Shown: positions 1-7,333 of the stretch, piece after piece | How positions within the stretch are numbered: position 1 is the stretch's first letter | Layout of the letters: each line of letters starts with the position of its first letter | Assembly: GCA_003176035.1 (NCBI GenBank) | Contig: PSRL01000081.1 | Span: 1-12,356 of the forward strand | Source: Verrucomicrobiota bacterium | Lineage (GTDB): Bacteria; Verrucomicrobiota; Verrucomicrobiia; Chthoniobacterales; Xiphinematobacteraceae | Direction of reading: 5' to 3' | DNA: 12,356 bases | The notes under the pieces: generated by a model | Database searches by the model: none | Seen by the model: only the letters and a program-made list of their open reading frames with translations | What the model was told of the DNA's origin: nothing | Position numbers and translations under genes: made by a program

Positions 1-666
1 CTGCCGAGGAGTGGACACAAATGCCGGCATGGAATGGGAATGCGGGGTCCGCGGCTCTTCGTAGGGTCTTGCCGCAACCTCAAAAAAACCTGTTGGTACA
101 GGACCGGGACAGAGCGCTGTCACGGTAATTCCTTGAGGACGGAGTTCCATTGCTAAGGCCTCCGAAAAACTGGTTACATAAGCTTTGGTGGCGGCATAGA
201 CAGCCATATTTGGCAGCGGAAAAAAACCTGCTACGGAACTGACATTCAAAACAGCCGCTCGCGTTGTGCGAAGCAGAGTGGGTAACAAAAGCTGAATTAA
301 ATGCGTCAAAGCCGCAATGTTGATGTCCAACATGGCTCGCACGCGCGGCCACTGCGCCGTAGCAAACTCTCCATGATCTCCCAACCCGGCGTTGTTTATC
401 AAAAAATTTATGGAAAGCTCCTGTTCTTGGAGCCAAAGCGCGAGGCGTTCCCGCTCGGTTTCCTGGGCGAGATCCACGGAGCAGGTGACAACGGAACAAG
501 CGGGATGCTGAGCTAATAAATTGGCTCTCAAAGCTTCCAAACGATCGCTTCTCCGTGCGACAAGGATGAGAGTTTTCGCTAAGGGCGCCAACTGATATGC
601 AAACTCCTCACCCAAGCCGGACGAGGCTCCGGTGATCAAGGCTGAACAGCCCTCGAAAAATTTCAT
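1..666 (-). CDS. SDR-family NAD(P)-dependent oxidoreductase, 3' end beyond the window
   Basis: The frame is open from an ATG at 666 to the left edge, giving 222 residues without the C-terminus; the family is usually about 250-270 residues. The classical short-chain dehydrogenase layout is visible. The nucleotide-binding TGASSGLG is at residues 12-19, an Asp in SVDLA at 65, and the NNAG motif at 91-94. The catalytic set is N116, S143/S144, Y157 and K161 (YAATK), followed by PGPVPTGF at about 187-194. Basic residues after the second strand (ARRSDR) suggest NADP preference. This is the COG0300/DltE-like cytosolic group; the substrate cannot be told. There is no clear Shine-Dalgarno before the ATG. 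It lies 231 bp downstream of purD, so it may have its own promoter. The family is clear, the specific reaction unknown. Confidence 0.93.
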   Translation of the reverse strand, partial: MKFFEGCSALITGASSGLGEEFAYQLAPLAKTLILVARRSDRLEALRANLLAQHPACSVVTCSVDLAQETERERLALWLQEQELSINFLINNAGLGDHGEFATAQWPRVRAMLDINIAALTHLIQLLLPTLLRTTRAAVLNVSSVAGFFPLPNMAVYAATKAYVTSFSEALAMELRPQGITVTALCPGPVPTGFFEVAARPYEEPRTPHSHSMPAFVSTPRQ

Positions 667-897
667 AGAGTCAAAATTTCACTGATAGTCAGCTCCGTAT
701 CCAGTCAAAAACCAGCTAAAAGTAGCTCTGAGCAGAAATTCGAAAAACGGCGGCTGTCGGGACATTGATTAACTCACAGTTGCTGGCGACAATATGCAAC
801 CATTTAATTCACAAATGGTCAGGCTACTACGGTGTCTGCAGTCACAAAGATTCATCGAGTTCGTCAAGAGCTCAGGTATGATCCTCTCCCACTTCCC

Positions 898-2187
898 TTA
901 CCATCTCGTCGTACAACGTTCAGCCAAATCATTGCGCCTTTGCTGGTTCTCGAATTGTATACAATCCGCAGCTTGGTAGGCTGCTTCAATTGCATCAGAA
1001 ATCTGCGCACCCATTGCTGTCACCGAGAGGACCCGCCCTCCATTTGTCGCAAGTCTGCCTCCCTCGTATGTGGTGCCCGCATGAAAAATGACAACATCGT
1101 CAATCTTCGACGCTCGATCGATTCCTGTGATCTCCTTTCCTTTTTGATAATTTCCCGGATATCCGCCCGAAGCTAGCACCAAAGATACGGCGGCGCGTTC
1201 GTCCCAAGCCGGCTTTATGGAAGCCAAGCAGCCTTGTTCGCAGGCTTCTAACAAATCAAGAAGATCGCTTTTGAGTCGGCGGAGAAGGGCTTGGGTTTCC
1301 GGGTCCCCAAATCGGCAGTTAAACTCAAGCACCTTAGGACCGTTTGCTGTCAACATGAGGCCGGGAAAGAACATGCCATTAAAGTGAATGCCATCGGCTC
1401 GTAGCCCCTTGAGAAAGCGTTCCAGGATTTCGGTTCTCACTTGTTGGCGCAAGGTATCGTCTAAAGCGGGACACGGACTGACTGCCCCCATCCCTCCTGT
1501 ATTAGGCCCTAAATCCCCATCGAAAATTCGCTTGTGATCCTTCGCATCCGGAAAAACCAGAATAGAATCTCCATCGATTAATGCGTGCATCGAACATTCG
1601 GTACCTTCCAAAAATTCCTCGAGCACAACCGTCGATCCCGCGGAGCCTAAGATTCTCTCATCCATGAGCTTATAAATAGCATCCCGAGCTCTGCGAGCAT
1701 CTTCGACAATCATTACGCCCTTCCCTAAGGCCAAACCGTCTGCCTTAACGACCAGTGGATACGTAGCGGAATCACAATAACTTCGAGCTTCTTTGCTATC
1801 GGAAAAAACGCGGGACTGGGCACAGGGAATCCCATGTCGCATCATGAAATCCTTGGCGAAGCTTTTAGAGGATTCCAAGCGTGCCGCGTGGGCTGTAGGA
1901 CCAAATATCCGCAGTCCATTCAAACGAAACAGATCCACAATTCCGGCGGCTAATGGATCATCAGGACCAACCACGGTGAAATCAATTTGTTTGGCTAGGG
2001 CAAAATCTTTGAGAGATTCTAAGGCATTAGCCTTGATCTCCACATTAGTGGCTAGTGTTGCTGTGCCGGAATTGCCTGGCGCACAATAAATTTTGCTCAC
2101 GCGCGGAGATTGTGAGAGTTTCCACACAAGAGCATGTTCCCGCCCTCCTGAACCTATCACCAATATTCGCTTTTGAGATGTCATCAT
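898..2187 (-). CDS. purD: Phosphoribosylamine-glycine ligase (GAR synthetase)
   Basis: PurD joins 5-phosphoribosylamine and glycine with ATP to make glycinamide ribonucleotide, the second step of de novo purine synthesis, in the cytosol. The protein is about 429 residues, the normal length. It has the N-terminal GSGGREHAL (12-20), GPDDPLA (74-80), the ATP-grasp segment KADGLALGKGVMI (148-160), EFLEGTECS, then DHKR and GPNTGGMGA (217-235), and the metal-binding LEFNCRFGDPETQ (287-299). The C-terminal domain keeps NGGRVLSVT. Start choice is open: ATGs at 2187 and 2184 and a GTG at 2193 are in frame, none with a close Shine-Dalgarno. The ATG at 2187 is taken. A four-codon frame starting at 2198 ends in an ATGA overlap with it, perhaps by chance. 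It is the only purine-synthesis gene here, 311 bp after thiD, behind a leader with alternative hairpins. Confidence 0.97.
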   Translation of the reverse strand: MMTSQKRILVIGSGGREHALVWKLSQSPRVSKIYCAPGNSGTATLATNVEIKANALESLKDFALAKQIDFTVVGPDDPLAAGIVDLFRLNGLRIFGPTAHAARLESSKSFAKDFMMRHGIPCAQSRVFSDSKEARSYCDSATYPLVVKADGLALGKGVMIVEDARRARDAIYKLMDERILGSAGSTVVLEEFLEGTECSMHALIDGDSILVFPDAKDHKRIFDGDLGPNTGGMGAVSPCPALDDTLRQQVRTEILERFLKGLRADGIHFNGMFFPGLMLTANGPKVLEFNCRFGDPETQALLRRLKSDLLDLLEACEQGCLASIKPAWDERAAVSLVLASGGYPGNYQKGKEITGIDRASKIDDVVIFHAGTTYEGGRLATNGGRVLSVTAMGAQISDAIEAAYQAADCIQFENQQRRNDLAERCTTRW

Positions 2188-2498
2188 ACACACACCATGC
2201 TGCTGATTTGCCGCCTTTGGAAAGTGTCGGTTGAAAATTGCTTTTTCGTGAACTGCAGCAAAATGCCTCTAAAAATAATCCCGCCTTTGTCTTTTTTTGT
2301 TCTCTCCGAGAGGCGGTGGTTGCCGGATGGCCTGGTTTCGCCTGCTCCTAAAATCGCTTTAGAGGTGTTTCGCTGGAAACTTCAGAGTATTTATTAACCC
2401 ACATGTCGCAGGTTGCAAGAAATTGCCATGAGGCTGCCGCCCTTTTGATCTACGACTTCCCCTTTTTGTGTACAATAGGGCGCCTAAATGCAGATGCC
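2188..2498 (-). other. Non-coding interval between thiD and purD (candidate purD leader)
   Basis: No convincing gene lies in these 311 bases. A 60-codon frame on the minus strand (2359-2541) resembles no family I know and overlaps the thiD end, so it is not called. Reading in the purD direction, the interval holds a weak hairpin at the thiD stop, a small stem (TCTAAA/TTTAGG, near 2350-2366), then a pair of mutually exclusive stems listed separately. AAAGGCGG occurs twice, at 2281-2288 and 2211-2218. Both copies could pair with the same CCGCCT segment. The second lies 23 nt before the purD ATG, too far for a normal ribosome site. Confidence 0.5.
2271..2343 (-). promoter_or_regulatory. Alternative-hairpin (attenuator-like) structure before purD
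   Basis: In the minus-strand transcript three short segments follow one another: AGGCG (2343-2339), CCGCCT (2316-2311) and AGGCGG (2286-2281). The middle one can pair with either neighbour. The later stem has 6 bp, encloses a small CTCT/AGAG hairpin and is followed by GATTATTTTT, so it could act as a weak terminator. The earlier stem encloses GGCCATCCGGCAACC. The arrangement is seen directly; a regulatory role for purD is inference. It might equally be only a 3' terminator for thiD. Confidence 0.3.
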
Positions 2499-2501
2499 CT
2501 A
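2476..2501 (-). terminator. Weak hairpin at the thiD stop codon
   Basis: TAGGGC (2501-2496, containing the thiD TAG stop) can pair with GCCCTA (2481-2476) across a 14-nt loop. TTGTAC follows, not a T-run, so intrinsic termination here would be weak. Confidence 0.2.
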
Positions 2502-3311
2502 ATGATTTGGAAAGTGTTCCAAAGCTTTTGTCCGTTTCCAATCGAGATGCGAACTGATTACAAGATCCATAAAATCCTTAGCAATCCCGACGGCCTGCTC
2601 CAGAGGGTTCCCTAGAGCTAGGTACGTAGCAATCGCAGCTGAGAATGTACAGCCCGTACCGTGTAGGGAGCTCTCGGGCTGAAAGGGGGAGGCATATTCC
2701 CATTCGCTTTCCGATGAAGTCACGAGCAAATCACGAGCCATATTGTCGCGGAGATGGCCTCCTTTCAGGAGTAAGGCGATACCCCATTTTTTGGCGAGTT
2801 CATGTCCTGCTCGTCTCATATCCGCATATGTCGTAATTGTGCGATTTGAAAAGGCCGATAATTCATCTAGATTAGGGGTCATCACAGTTGTCAAAGGAAT
2901 GAGATGTTTCTGATATGCTGAGACAATCGGTGAATTGATCAAAGTGGTTCCGGTTGAAGCATTCATCACCGGATCAACGACCAGAGGAACCTTCTGAGTT
3001 GCAGAAAAATGAGTTAAAGTTTTTGCAACTGCCTTCACTATTGCTGAAGAATAGAGAAGCCCCGTTTTTATAGCTTTTATGGGAAACGCCTCAAACAGAA
3101 GCTCAATTTGCCGGACGATGAGCGAAAGTGGCAACGGTTTGATTTCTGCCACCTGATCGGGTACTTCCGCAACTACGCAGGTCAGAGCAGTCAGACCGTA
3201 CCCGCCCTGAGAGCTAATGGTTTTCAAATCAGCCTGAATGCCGGCGCCACAGCTGCAATCAGATCCCCCAATGGTGAGCACACAGGGTTTGATAAAAGAA
3301 TACGATGACAC
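2499..3311 (-). CDS. thiD: Hydroxymethylpyrimidine/phosphomethylpyrimidine kinase
   Basis: ThiD phosphorylates hydroxymethylpyrimidine and its monophosphate to HMP-PP for thiamine synthesis or salvage, in the cytosol. At 270 residues it has normal length. Ribokinase-fold motifs are TIGGSD (13-18) with GAGIQADLKT (22-31), VVDPVM (111-116), TPNLDE (145-150), LLKGGH (181-186) and the anion-hole HGTGCTFSAA (217-226) with the family cysteine C221. The substrate loop reads GGSDCSCGAG, where GSD(P/S)SGGAG is usual, so two extra cysteines (19, 21) lie beside the active site. The GTG start at 3311 is supported by GAGGAG nine nt upstream, inside the last codons of the YugP-type gene, so the two are probably translated together. 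No other thiamine gene and no TPP riboswitch is visible before it. Confidence 0.96.
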   Translation of the reverse strand: MSSYSFIKPCVLTIGGSDCSCGAGIQADLKTISSQGGYGLTALTCVVAEVPDQVAEIKPLPLSLIVRQIELLFEAFPIKAIKTGLLYSSAIVKAVAKTLTHFSATQKVPLVVDPVMNASTGTTLINSPIVSAYQKHLIPLTTVMTPNLDELSAFSNRTITTYADMRRAGHELAKKWGIALLLKGGHLRDNMARDLLVTSSESEWEYASPFQPESSLHGTGCTFSAAIATYLALGNPLEQAVGIAKDFMDLVISSHLDWKRTKALEHFPNH

Positions 3312-3317
3312 TGCTTC

Positions 3318-4010
3318 TCACTCCTCAGACGAGCGTCGCAGTAATAAGAGATAAATCAAGTTTCCCAAAGAGGCGACAAATGCTGCCACGTAAGTCAGTG
3401 CTGCTGAATCAAGAACATCATTTACACCGCTTGTTTCCTCACGTGTCCCCACAATTCCCATCTGTTGAAGAATCACTTTAGCCCGCCTGGAAGCATCAAA
3501 CTCAACGGGCAATGTGATGAGCTGAAAAATTGTCAGGATGAGATAACAAATAGCTCCAAGGGTAATTAGGCCGGTAAAATGAAAAAAGAATCCGCCCAAA
3601 ATCACAAATGGCAACAATTGAGAGGCGAATTGGGTGATGGGCACAATTGCCATGCGTAGGTGAAGAGGGGCATATCTCCGCGCATCCTGAATGGCATGGC
3701 CTGTTTCATGTGCTGCAATCCCTACGGCAGCAACGGAAGCACCGTCATAAACATCCGGAGAAAGACACAATTTTTTGCTGGATGGATCGTAATGGTCACC
3801 CAACATGGTATCAATAGAGGCAACTTCCACATCATGAATTCCCGCAGCACTTAAAATCTTGCGAGCTGCATCAGCTCCCGTCATCCCTGAAGCAACTGGC
3901 ACCTCTTTCCAGCGCGAAAATGCTCCGGAAACCTTCATTTGAGCATAGAGGCCAAGGATCAAAGGGATACCAATCAAAAAGCCATAGAGTAATAAGGAGT
4001 GTGAATTCAT
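3318..4010 (-). CDS. YugP-type neutral zinc metallopeptidase, membrane protein
   Basis: From the ATG at 4010 the protein is 230 residues, the usual size of the YugP/Zn_peptidase_2 family. The frame can be extended 16 codons to a TTG at 4058, but that part shows no conserved features. A hydrophobic N-terminal segment (about 5-23) is followed by a soluble part with the zinc motif HETGH (101-105). Hydrophobic stretches at about 121-143 and 147-167 precede the family signature LPVEFDASRRAK (167-178), where E170 is the likely third ligand. A final membrane segment spans about 204-224. It is probably an inner-membrane protease; no substrate is established that I can name. thiD starts 6 nt after its stop, which suggests co-translation, though the functions seem unrelated. 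No Shine-Dalgarno is seen before the ATG. Confidence 0.92.
   Translation of the reverse strand: MNSHSLLLYGFLIGIPLILGLYAQMKVSGAFSRWKEVPVASGMTGADAARKILSAAGIHDVEVASIDTMLGDHYDPSSKKLCLSPDVYDGASVAAVGIAAHETGHAIQDARRYAPLHLRMAIVPITQFASQLLPFVILGGFFFHFTGLITLGAICYLILTIFQLITLPVEFDASRRAKVILQQMGIVGTREETSGVNDVLDSAALTYVAAFVASLGNLIYLLLLRRSSEE
3321..3326 (-). promoter_or_regulatory. Shine-Dalgarno of thiD inside the upstream gene
   Basis: GAGGAG on the minus strand lies 9 nt before the thiD GTG. The same bases encode the final Glu-Glu of the YugP-type peptidase, and the TGA stop follows at once. This is one of very few clear ribosome sites in the window and decides the thiD start. Confidence 0.7.
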
Positions 4011-4172
4011 GGGGTCGCAAAATAATTTAAGTTGTTCTAACCTACAGAGGTGAGACAATTTTTACACTATTTTGTTCAATGGCACCACAAAAAGCGCGCC
4101 TCAGGAGTTTGCTCTCCAACTACAGAACCTCTCTCCCCAAACCTGGAGCATTATTAAATAAATAATTACGGG

Positions 4173-4188
4173 TGGGAGCCCCTTCCCA
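4173..4188 (-). terminator. Possible weak terminator after the M24 peptidase gene
   Basis: TGGGA (4188-4184) can pair with TCCCA (4177-4173) over a 6-nt loop, 5 nt after the M24 peptidase stop. ATTATTTATTT follows a few bases later. The stem is short and the T-run is interrupted, so this is tentative. Confidence 0.2.
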
Positions 4189-4193
4189 GTAAC

Positions 4194-5327
4194 TCAAAGT
4201 TCCAGCGGTTTGGGCAAAGAAGTGAGAAATTCACTCCCCGTACTTGTTACTAGCAGCACATCCTCGTGCCGGACCCCGCCGAGATCCGGTACATAAATCC
4301 CGGGCTCCAGGGTAAGTACCTGATTGGCTCGAAATCGCGTTGCTGCAAACCGAGGATACTCGTGGAGATCGAGACCCAAGCCGTGACCGGCGCCGTGAAA
4401 AAATCCGGTCCATCTGCCGGCGCGTTGTTCGGTAGGATACCCATTTTGTGCAAAAAATGTTTTCAGGTCGTTCTGAATAGTTTTGCCGCTTGCTCGGGGT
4501 CGGATTTGAGAAAATGCCCGTCTTTGACCTTCCAAACAAATCTCCCAAAGGTGCCGTTGGGCATCCGTAGCGTGTCCTCGCACCACGGTGCGCGTCATAT
4601 CTCCGAAATATCCGGAAGCCATGTGTCGGGGAAAAATATCCAGTATGATTAACTGGTGAGCACACAAAGGGCCGCTGCCTTGTTCATGCGGATCAATTGC
4701 CTGTTGACCACCGGCAACGATGGTGCGAGAGGCCAGACCTCCCTGGCTCACAATACATGTCTCAATTTCAGTTCGTAATTTTTCAGACGTCAATTGATGA
4801 TTGCCCCAGTGGAGAACACCGCCTTTTCCAATTTTAGCGGCTCGCAGGACTTCGAAAGCTCGTTCCATGGCTCTCTCAGTCATTCTCAAAGCACTCCGGA
4901 GATCTTGGATTTCTTGCGCACTCTTTATTTCGCGTTTCGGCCAAAATGGATCGGGTATCCATCGCACTTCGATGCGTCCGTGTCGCAAAATGTCAGCAAA
5001 AGAAAGTGGAAAATTTGCGGGCACTTCCACCTGAGAAATCCCCTGCTTTTTCAAGTAAAATGCCAGCACATTTGCTTCGCTCATCTTACCGCCTTGGCTC
5101 GGCAAGTTTGCACGCGCTACGGCAGCAAGTTCGCTATAGGCAATGACTTCATCGACTTGCGCCTCCCTTCGGCCGCGATCTACTTCCAGATCGCTCAAAA
5201 TCACATAACTTTTGCCACCATAAAAAAGATAAATAAACGGGTCTGGTGCGAAAAATCTAGTGGCGTAAAGAATATCAGCGCTTTGTTCGGTAGCGGCAAA
5301 TAAAAGGCGAGCGGATTGAGGAGACAT
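4194..5327 (-). CDS. M24-family metallopeptidase (Xaa-Pro aminopeptidase-like)
   Basis: The 377-residue protein has the creatinase-like two-domain plan: an N-terminal non-catalytic domain to about residue 135 and a pita-bread metallopeptidase domain after it. All five dinuclear-metal ligands can be placed: D230 (IILDIFP), D243 (GDMTRT), H315 in HGAGHGLG, E341 (LTLEPGIY) and E355 (RHEDV). H213 and H322 are also at positions typical of the family. It probably removes N-terminal residues preceding proline from peptides in the cytosol, but dipeptidase or other M24 activities cannot be excluded. The ATG at 5327 lies 7 nt after the mqnC stop. No Shine-Dalgarno is present, and a small hairpin fills the junction, so translation may depend on mqnC ribosomes. 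Confidence 0.93.
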   Translation of the reverse strand: MSPQSARLLFAATEQSADILYATRFFAPDPFIYLFYGGKSYVILSDLEVDRGRREAQVDEVIAYSELAAVARANLPSQGGKMSEANVLAFYLKKQGISQVEVPANFPLSFADILRHGRIEVRWIPDPFWPKREIKSAQEIQDLRSALRMTERAMERAFEVLRAAKIGKGGVLHWGNHQLTSEKLRTEIETCIVSQGGLASRTIVAGGQQAIDPHEQGSGPLCAHQLIILDIFPRHMASGYFGDMTRTVVRGHATDAQRHLWEICLEGQRRAFSQIRPRASGKTIQNDLKTFFAQNGYPTEQRAGRWTGFFHGAGHGLGLDLHEYPRFAATRFRANQVLTLEPGIYVPDLGGVRHEDVLLVTSTGSEFLTSLPKPLEL

Positions 5328-5342
5328 TCAATTGCTAATTGA
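5328..5342 (-). promoter_or_regulatory. Hairpin at the mqnC stop / M24 start junction
   Basis: TCAATT and AATTGA form a perfect 6-bp stem with a 3-nt loop. The stem-loop contains the mqnC stop codon (5335-5337) and ends one base before the M24 peptidase ATG. It could link translation of the second gene to termination of the first. It is AT-rich, and chance cannot be excluded. Confidence 0.3.
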
Positions 5343-6453
5343 GCAAGCCGTACCACGTATTTCGACGTCGTGGTTCGTAACCCGCGGCGCGAATCAGCTG
5401 CTCGATATCTTCTTTTGAGAGACGGAAAGTGGTTCCTGCGCTGCTCACCACATTTTCTTCCATCATAACACTTCCGAAGTCGTTTGCTCCATATTTCAGG
5501 GAAATTTGGCCGATCTGAGGGCCTTGCGTGACCCAGGAGCTCTGCAAGTTTACAAAATTGTCGAGAAAGATGCGGGAAAGCGCCTGCATACGGAGATACT
5601 CCGCCGCGCCAACCGGCTCAGCGCGAAGTTTTGTGTTATCTGGTTGGAATGTCCAGCAAATGAATGCGGTAAAACCATTCGTTGCATCCTGCAAATCTCG
5701 CAGTCGCTGCAAGTGTTGAATCCTTTCTTCCACTGTTTCCACGTGACCAAACATCATGGTTGCGCTCGAGCGTAAGCCCATCTCATGGGCAGTACGCATT
5801 ACATTGAGCCATTGGTCGGAATTACACTTCAATGGAGCAATGCGATTTCTCACGCGATCAACTAGAATTTCTCCCCCGCCACCCGGAATTGAACCCAGTC
5901 CAGCTTCTCGGAAACAAAAAAGCACCTCTTTTAGCGGCATTCCAAATACCTGCGAGAAATGGACGAATTCCGGCGGACTAAAACCGTGAACATTGATGTG
6001 AGGATATTTTTGCCGGATGTGGGAAAGAAGATTGAGATAATAATTGATGCCCAGCTTTGGATGATGTCCTCCCTGTAATAAAACCTGGACCCCGCCTACC
6101 TCGGACAATTCATCCAGTTTCTTATCAATTTCCTCAATAGAGAGAACATAGGAATCAGGGTTCTTTTCAGTGCGGTAAAAGGCACAAAACTTGCAGTACA
6201 CGTTGCAAATATTTGTGTAATTGATATTGCGATCTACGATATAGGTGACGATCTCCTTCTCGGAAGCGCTACGAACTTTCCCTTGCGCTTGCCGCTTTCG
6301 GACATCAGCAAGCATGCCCAAAAAGTTCATAGGAAGACGATAAAGAGCAAGAGCCTCCTCTGGCGAAATGCGTTCGCCGGCCAGAACTTTTGCTGTAAGT
6401 GCTTCGAGATCCAATTTGGACAGAGCAGCGCAGCCGCTTTTTATGGAGACCAT
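5335..6453 (-). CDS. mqnC: Cyclic dehypoxanthinyl futalosine synthase (radical SAM)
   Basis: MqnC is a radical SAM enzyme that cyclises dehypoxanthinyl futalosine in the futalosine route to menaquinone. The protein is 372 residues, normal for MqnC. The [4Fe-4S]-binding CxxxCxxC is C83, C87 and C90 in YTNICNVYCKFCAFYR (79-94). Other family stretches are VQVLLQGGHHP (122-132), GLGSIPGGGGEILVDRVR (185-202), FTAFICWTFQPDNT (261-274) and VMMEENVVSSAG (329-340). The IPGGGGEIL block and the EENVVS block point to MqnC and away from its relative MqnE. The ATG at 6453 has no clear Shine-Dalgarno. No other mqn gene is in the window, so the pathway is scattered. The M24 peptidase gene follows at 7 nt. 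Recognition is confident from motifs alone. Confidence 0.95.
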   Translation of the reverse strand: MVSIKSGCAALSKLDLEALTAKVLAGERISPEEALALYRLPMNFLGMLADVRKRQAQGKVRSASEKEIVTYIVDRNINYTNICNVYCKFCAFYRTEKNPDSYVLSIEEIDKKLDELSEVGGVQVLLQGGHHPKLGINYYLNLLSHIRQKYPHINVHGFSPPEFVHFSQVFGMPLKEVLFCFREAGLGSIPGGGGEILVDRVRNRIAPLKCNSDQWLNVMRTAHEMGLRSSATMMFGHVETVEERIQHLQRLRDLQDATNGFTAFICWTFQPDNTKLRAEPVGAAEYLRMQALSRIFLDNFVNLQSSWVTQGPQIGQISLKYGANDFGSVMMEENVVSSAGTTFRLSKEDIEQLIRAAGYEPRRRNTWYGLLN

Positions 6454-6605
6454 GGCGTTTCAGAGCATTTATGAACTGAGTTTAGGCAAGAAAAGGAATG
6501 GTGGCGGTCCCACGGCTGCCGGATCATCTTTTATCTCTTTTGTTTTCTAACGGCCGTAACCTGATTTAATAAATATTCTAAGAATAGCCCAAGGGATGCC
6601 GGAAA

Positions 6606-6645
6606 TCAACGTGCTTATTAAAAAAGCTTAACCCAAGCACGTTGA
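6606..6645 (-). terminator. 11-bp inverted repeat spanning the rdgB stop codon
   Basis: The arms at 6606-6616 and 6635-6645 are perfect reverse complements (TCAACGTGCTT and AAGCACGTTGA) around an 18-nt loop. On the minus strand the first arm encodes residues near the rdgB C-terminus and the TAA stop (6618-6620) lies in the loop, so the whole 3' end of the gene is in the hairpin. Only TTT follows the second arm, so an intrinsic terminator is possible but not typical. A 3'-end-protecting structure is an alternative. Confidence 0.5.
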
Positions 6646-7271
6646 AGCTCGCGCAGGGCCCGTCCGCGGTGGCTGATTTCATTTTTAATTTCAGAGGCAA
6701 GTTCAGCAAAGGTTTTAGAATAACCCACCGGTCGAAAAATGGGATCATAACCGAATCCCGCCATTCCGGTTTCACTTTCCACAATAATACCTTCTACCGT
6801 TCCTGAGGCGCTGAGAACGGCCTTGCCACTTTTTGCTAAGGCCAGAGCGCAACGAAATCGTGCTGTCCGATGTTTACCACGGACACCTAATTTTTCTAAC
6901 CGCCTTAAAAGCAGTCTGCGGTTTTCCGCATCGGTGGCTTTTTCACCGGCAAAGCGAGCGGATAAAACCCCTGGCGCTCCTCGTAAAGCATCCACTTCTA
7001 ACCCGGAGTCATCCGCTAACACCCAGTGAGAAAAAAAATTAGAAGCAAACTCAGCCTTTATAAGTGCATTGGATTCGAATGTCTCTCCGCTTTCCTCTAT
7101 TTGAGGGACCCCGGAAATACTCTCCATCCCGCAAACTTCAAAATTTGGGCCACATAACTCGGCAAATTCCCTTAACTTGTGACAATTACGAGTAGCTACC
7201 AAAATCCGGTGTCGGACTGAACCCGTCTCCGTATAGGCAGTGTCCGAAATCGGTCGCGACATACGCATCAT
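6618..7271 (-). CDS. rdgB: XTP/dITP diphosphatase (Ham1/RdgB family)
   Basis: The enzyme hydrolyses dITP, XTP and dXTP to monophosphates and keeps deaminated purines out of DNA and RNA. Counted from the ATG at 7271 the protein has 217 residues. Family motifs are ILVATRN with HK, the acidic ESGETFESNALIKA, VLADDSGLEVDALRGAPGVLSARFAG with the catalytic Asp pair, GFGYDPIF, and EISHRGRAL near the C-terminus. The frame also has a TTG at 7301 and ATGs at 7268 and 7262. The ATG at 7271 is preferred because GAGG lies 11 nt upstream. About 20 N-terminal residues precede the conserved core under any choice. Its 3' end is folded into an 11-bp inverted repeat. A 163-bp gap separates it from mqnC, so it probably ends a transcript. 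Confidence 0.95.
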   Translation of the reverse strand: MMRMSRPISDTAYTETGSVRHRILVATRNCHKLREFAELCGPNFEVCGMESISGVPQIEESGETFESNALIKAEFASNFFSHWVLADDSGLEVDALRGAPGVLSARFAGEKATDAENRRLLLRRLEKLGVRGKHRTARFRCALALAKSGKAVLSASGTVEGIIVESETGMAGFGYDPIFRPVGYSKTFAELASEIKNEISHRGRALRELQRAWVKLF

Positions 7272-7333
7272 AAAAGAGAGGTCCTCGCTCTGTTGCAACA
7301 ACGGATTTTTTTAAAACATCCTTTCTCACAACT

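Noticed and set aside
80..499. 139-codon minus-strand frame inside the SDR gene
   Set aside because: The SDR reading in another minus frame carries all family motifs without interruption across the same bases, so this frame is a shadow.
799..819. ACCATTT/AAATGGT hairpin downstream of purD
   Set aside because: It is AT-rich with a 7-nt loop and no T-run, and lies about 80 bp after the stop; too weak to call a terminator.
2311..2340. GGCAACC motif in the purD leader resembling the SAM-I riboswitch core
   Set aside because: The other SAM-I elements (CUUAUC-AGAG kink-turn, GGAGGGA, the downstream conserved strand) are missing, and purD is not a SAM-regulated gene.
2359..2541. 60-codon minus-strand frame across the thiD 3' end
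   Set aside because: It overlaps the real thiD end in another frame, has no recognisable motifs and no ribosome site.
3312..3400. TPP riboswitch before thiD
   Set aside because: thiD starts 6 nt after another gene and no CUGAGA or related TPP core is present.
4794..5303. 169-codon plus-strand frame
   Set aside because: It is antisense to the M24 peptidase, whose motifs and metal ligands are intact; no family resemblance or ribosome site was seen.
6574..6586. 13-bp dyad TATTCTAAGAATA between rdgB and mqnC
   Set aside because: A short AT-rich dyad in AT-rich spacer; no second copy or promoter context makes it an operator.
7291..7300. Perfect 10-bp palindrome TGTTGCAACA upstream of rdgB
   Set aside because: Seen once in the window and short enough for chance; no promoter could be aligned with it.
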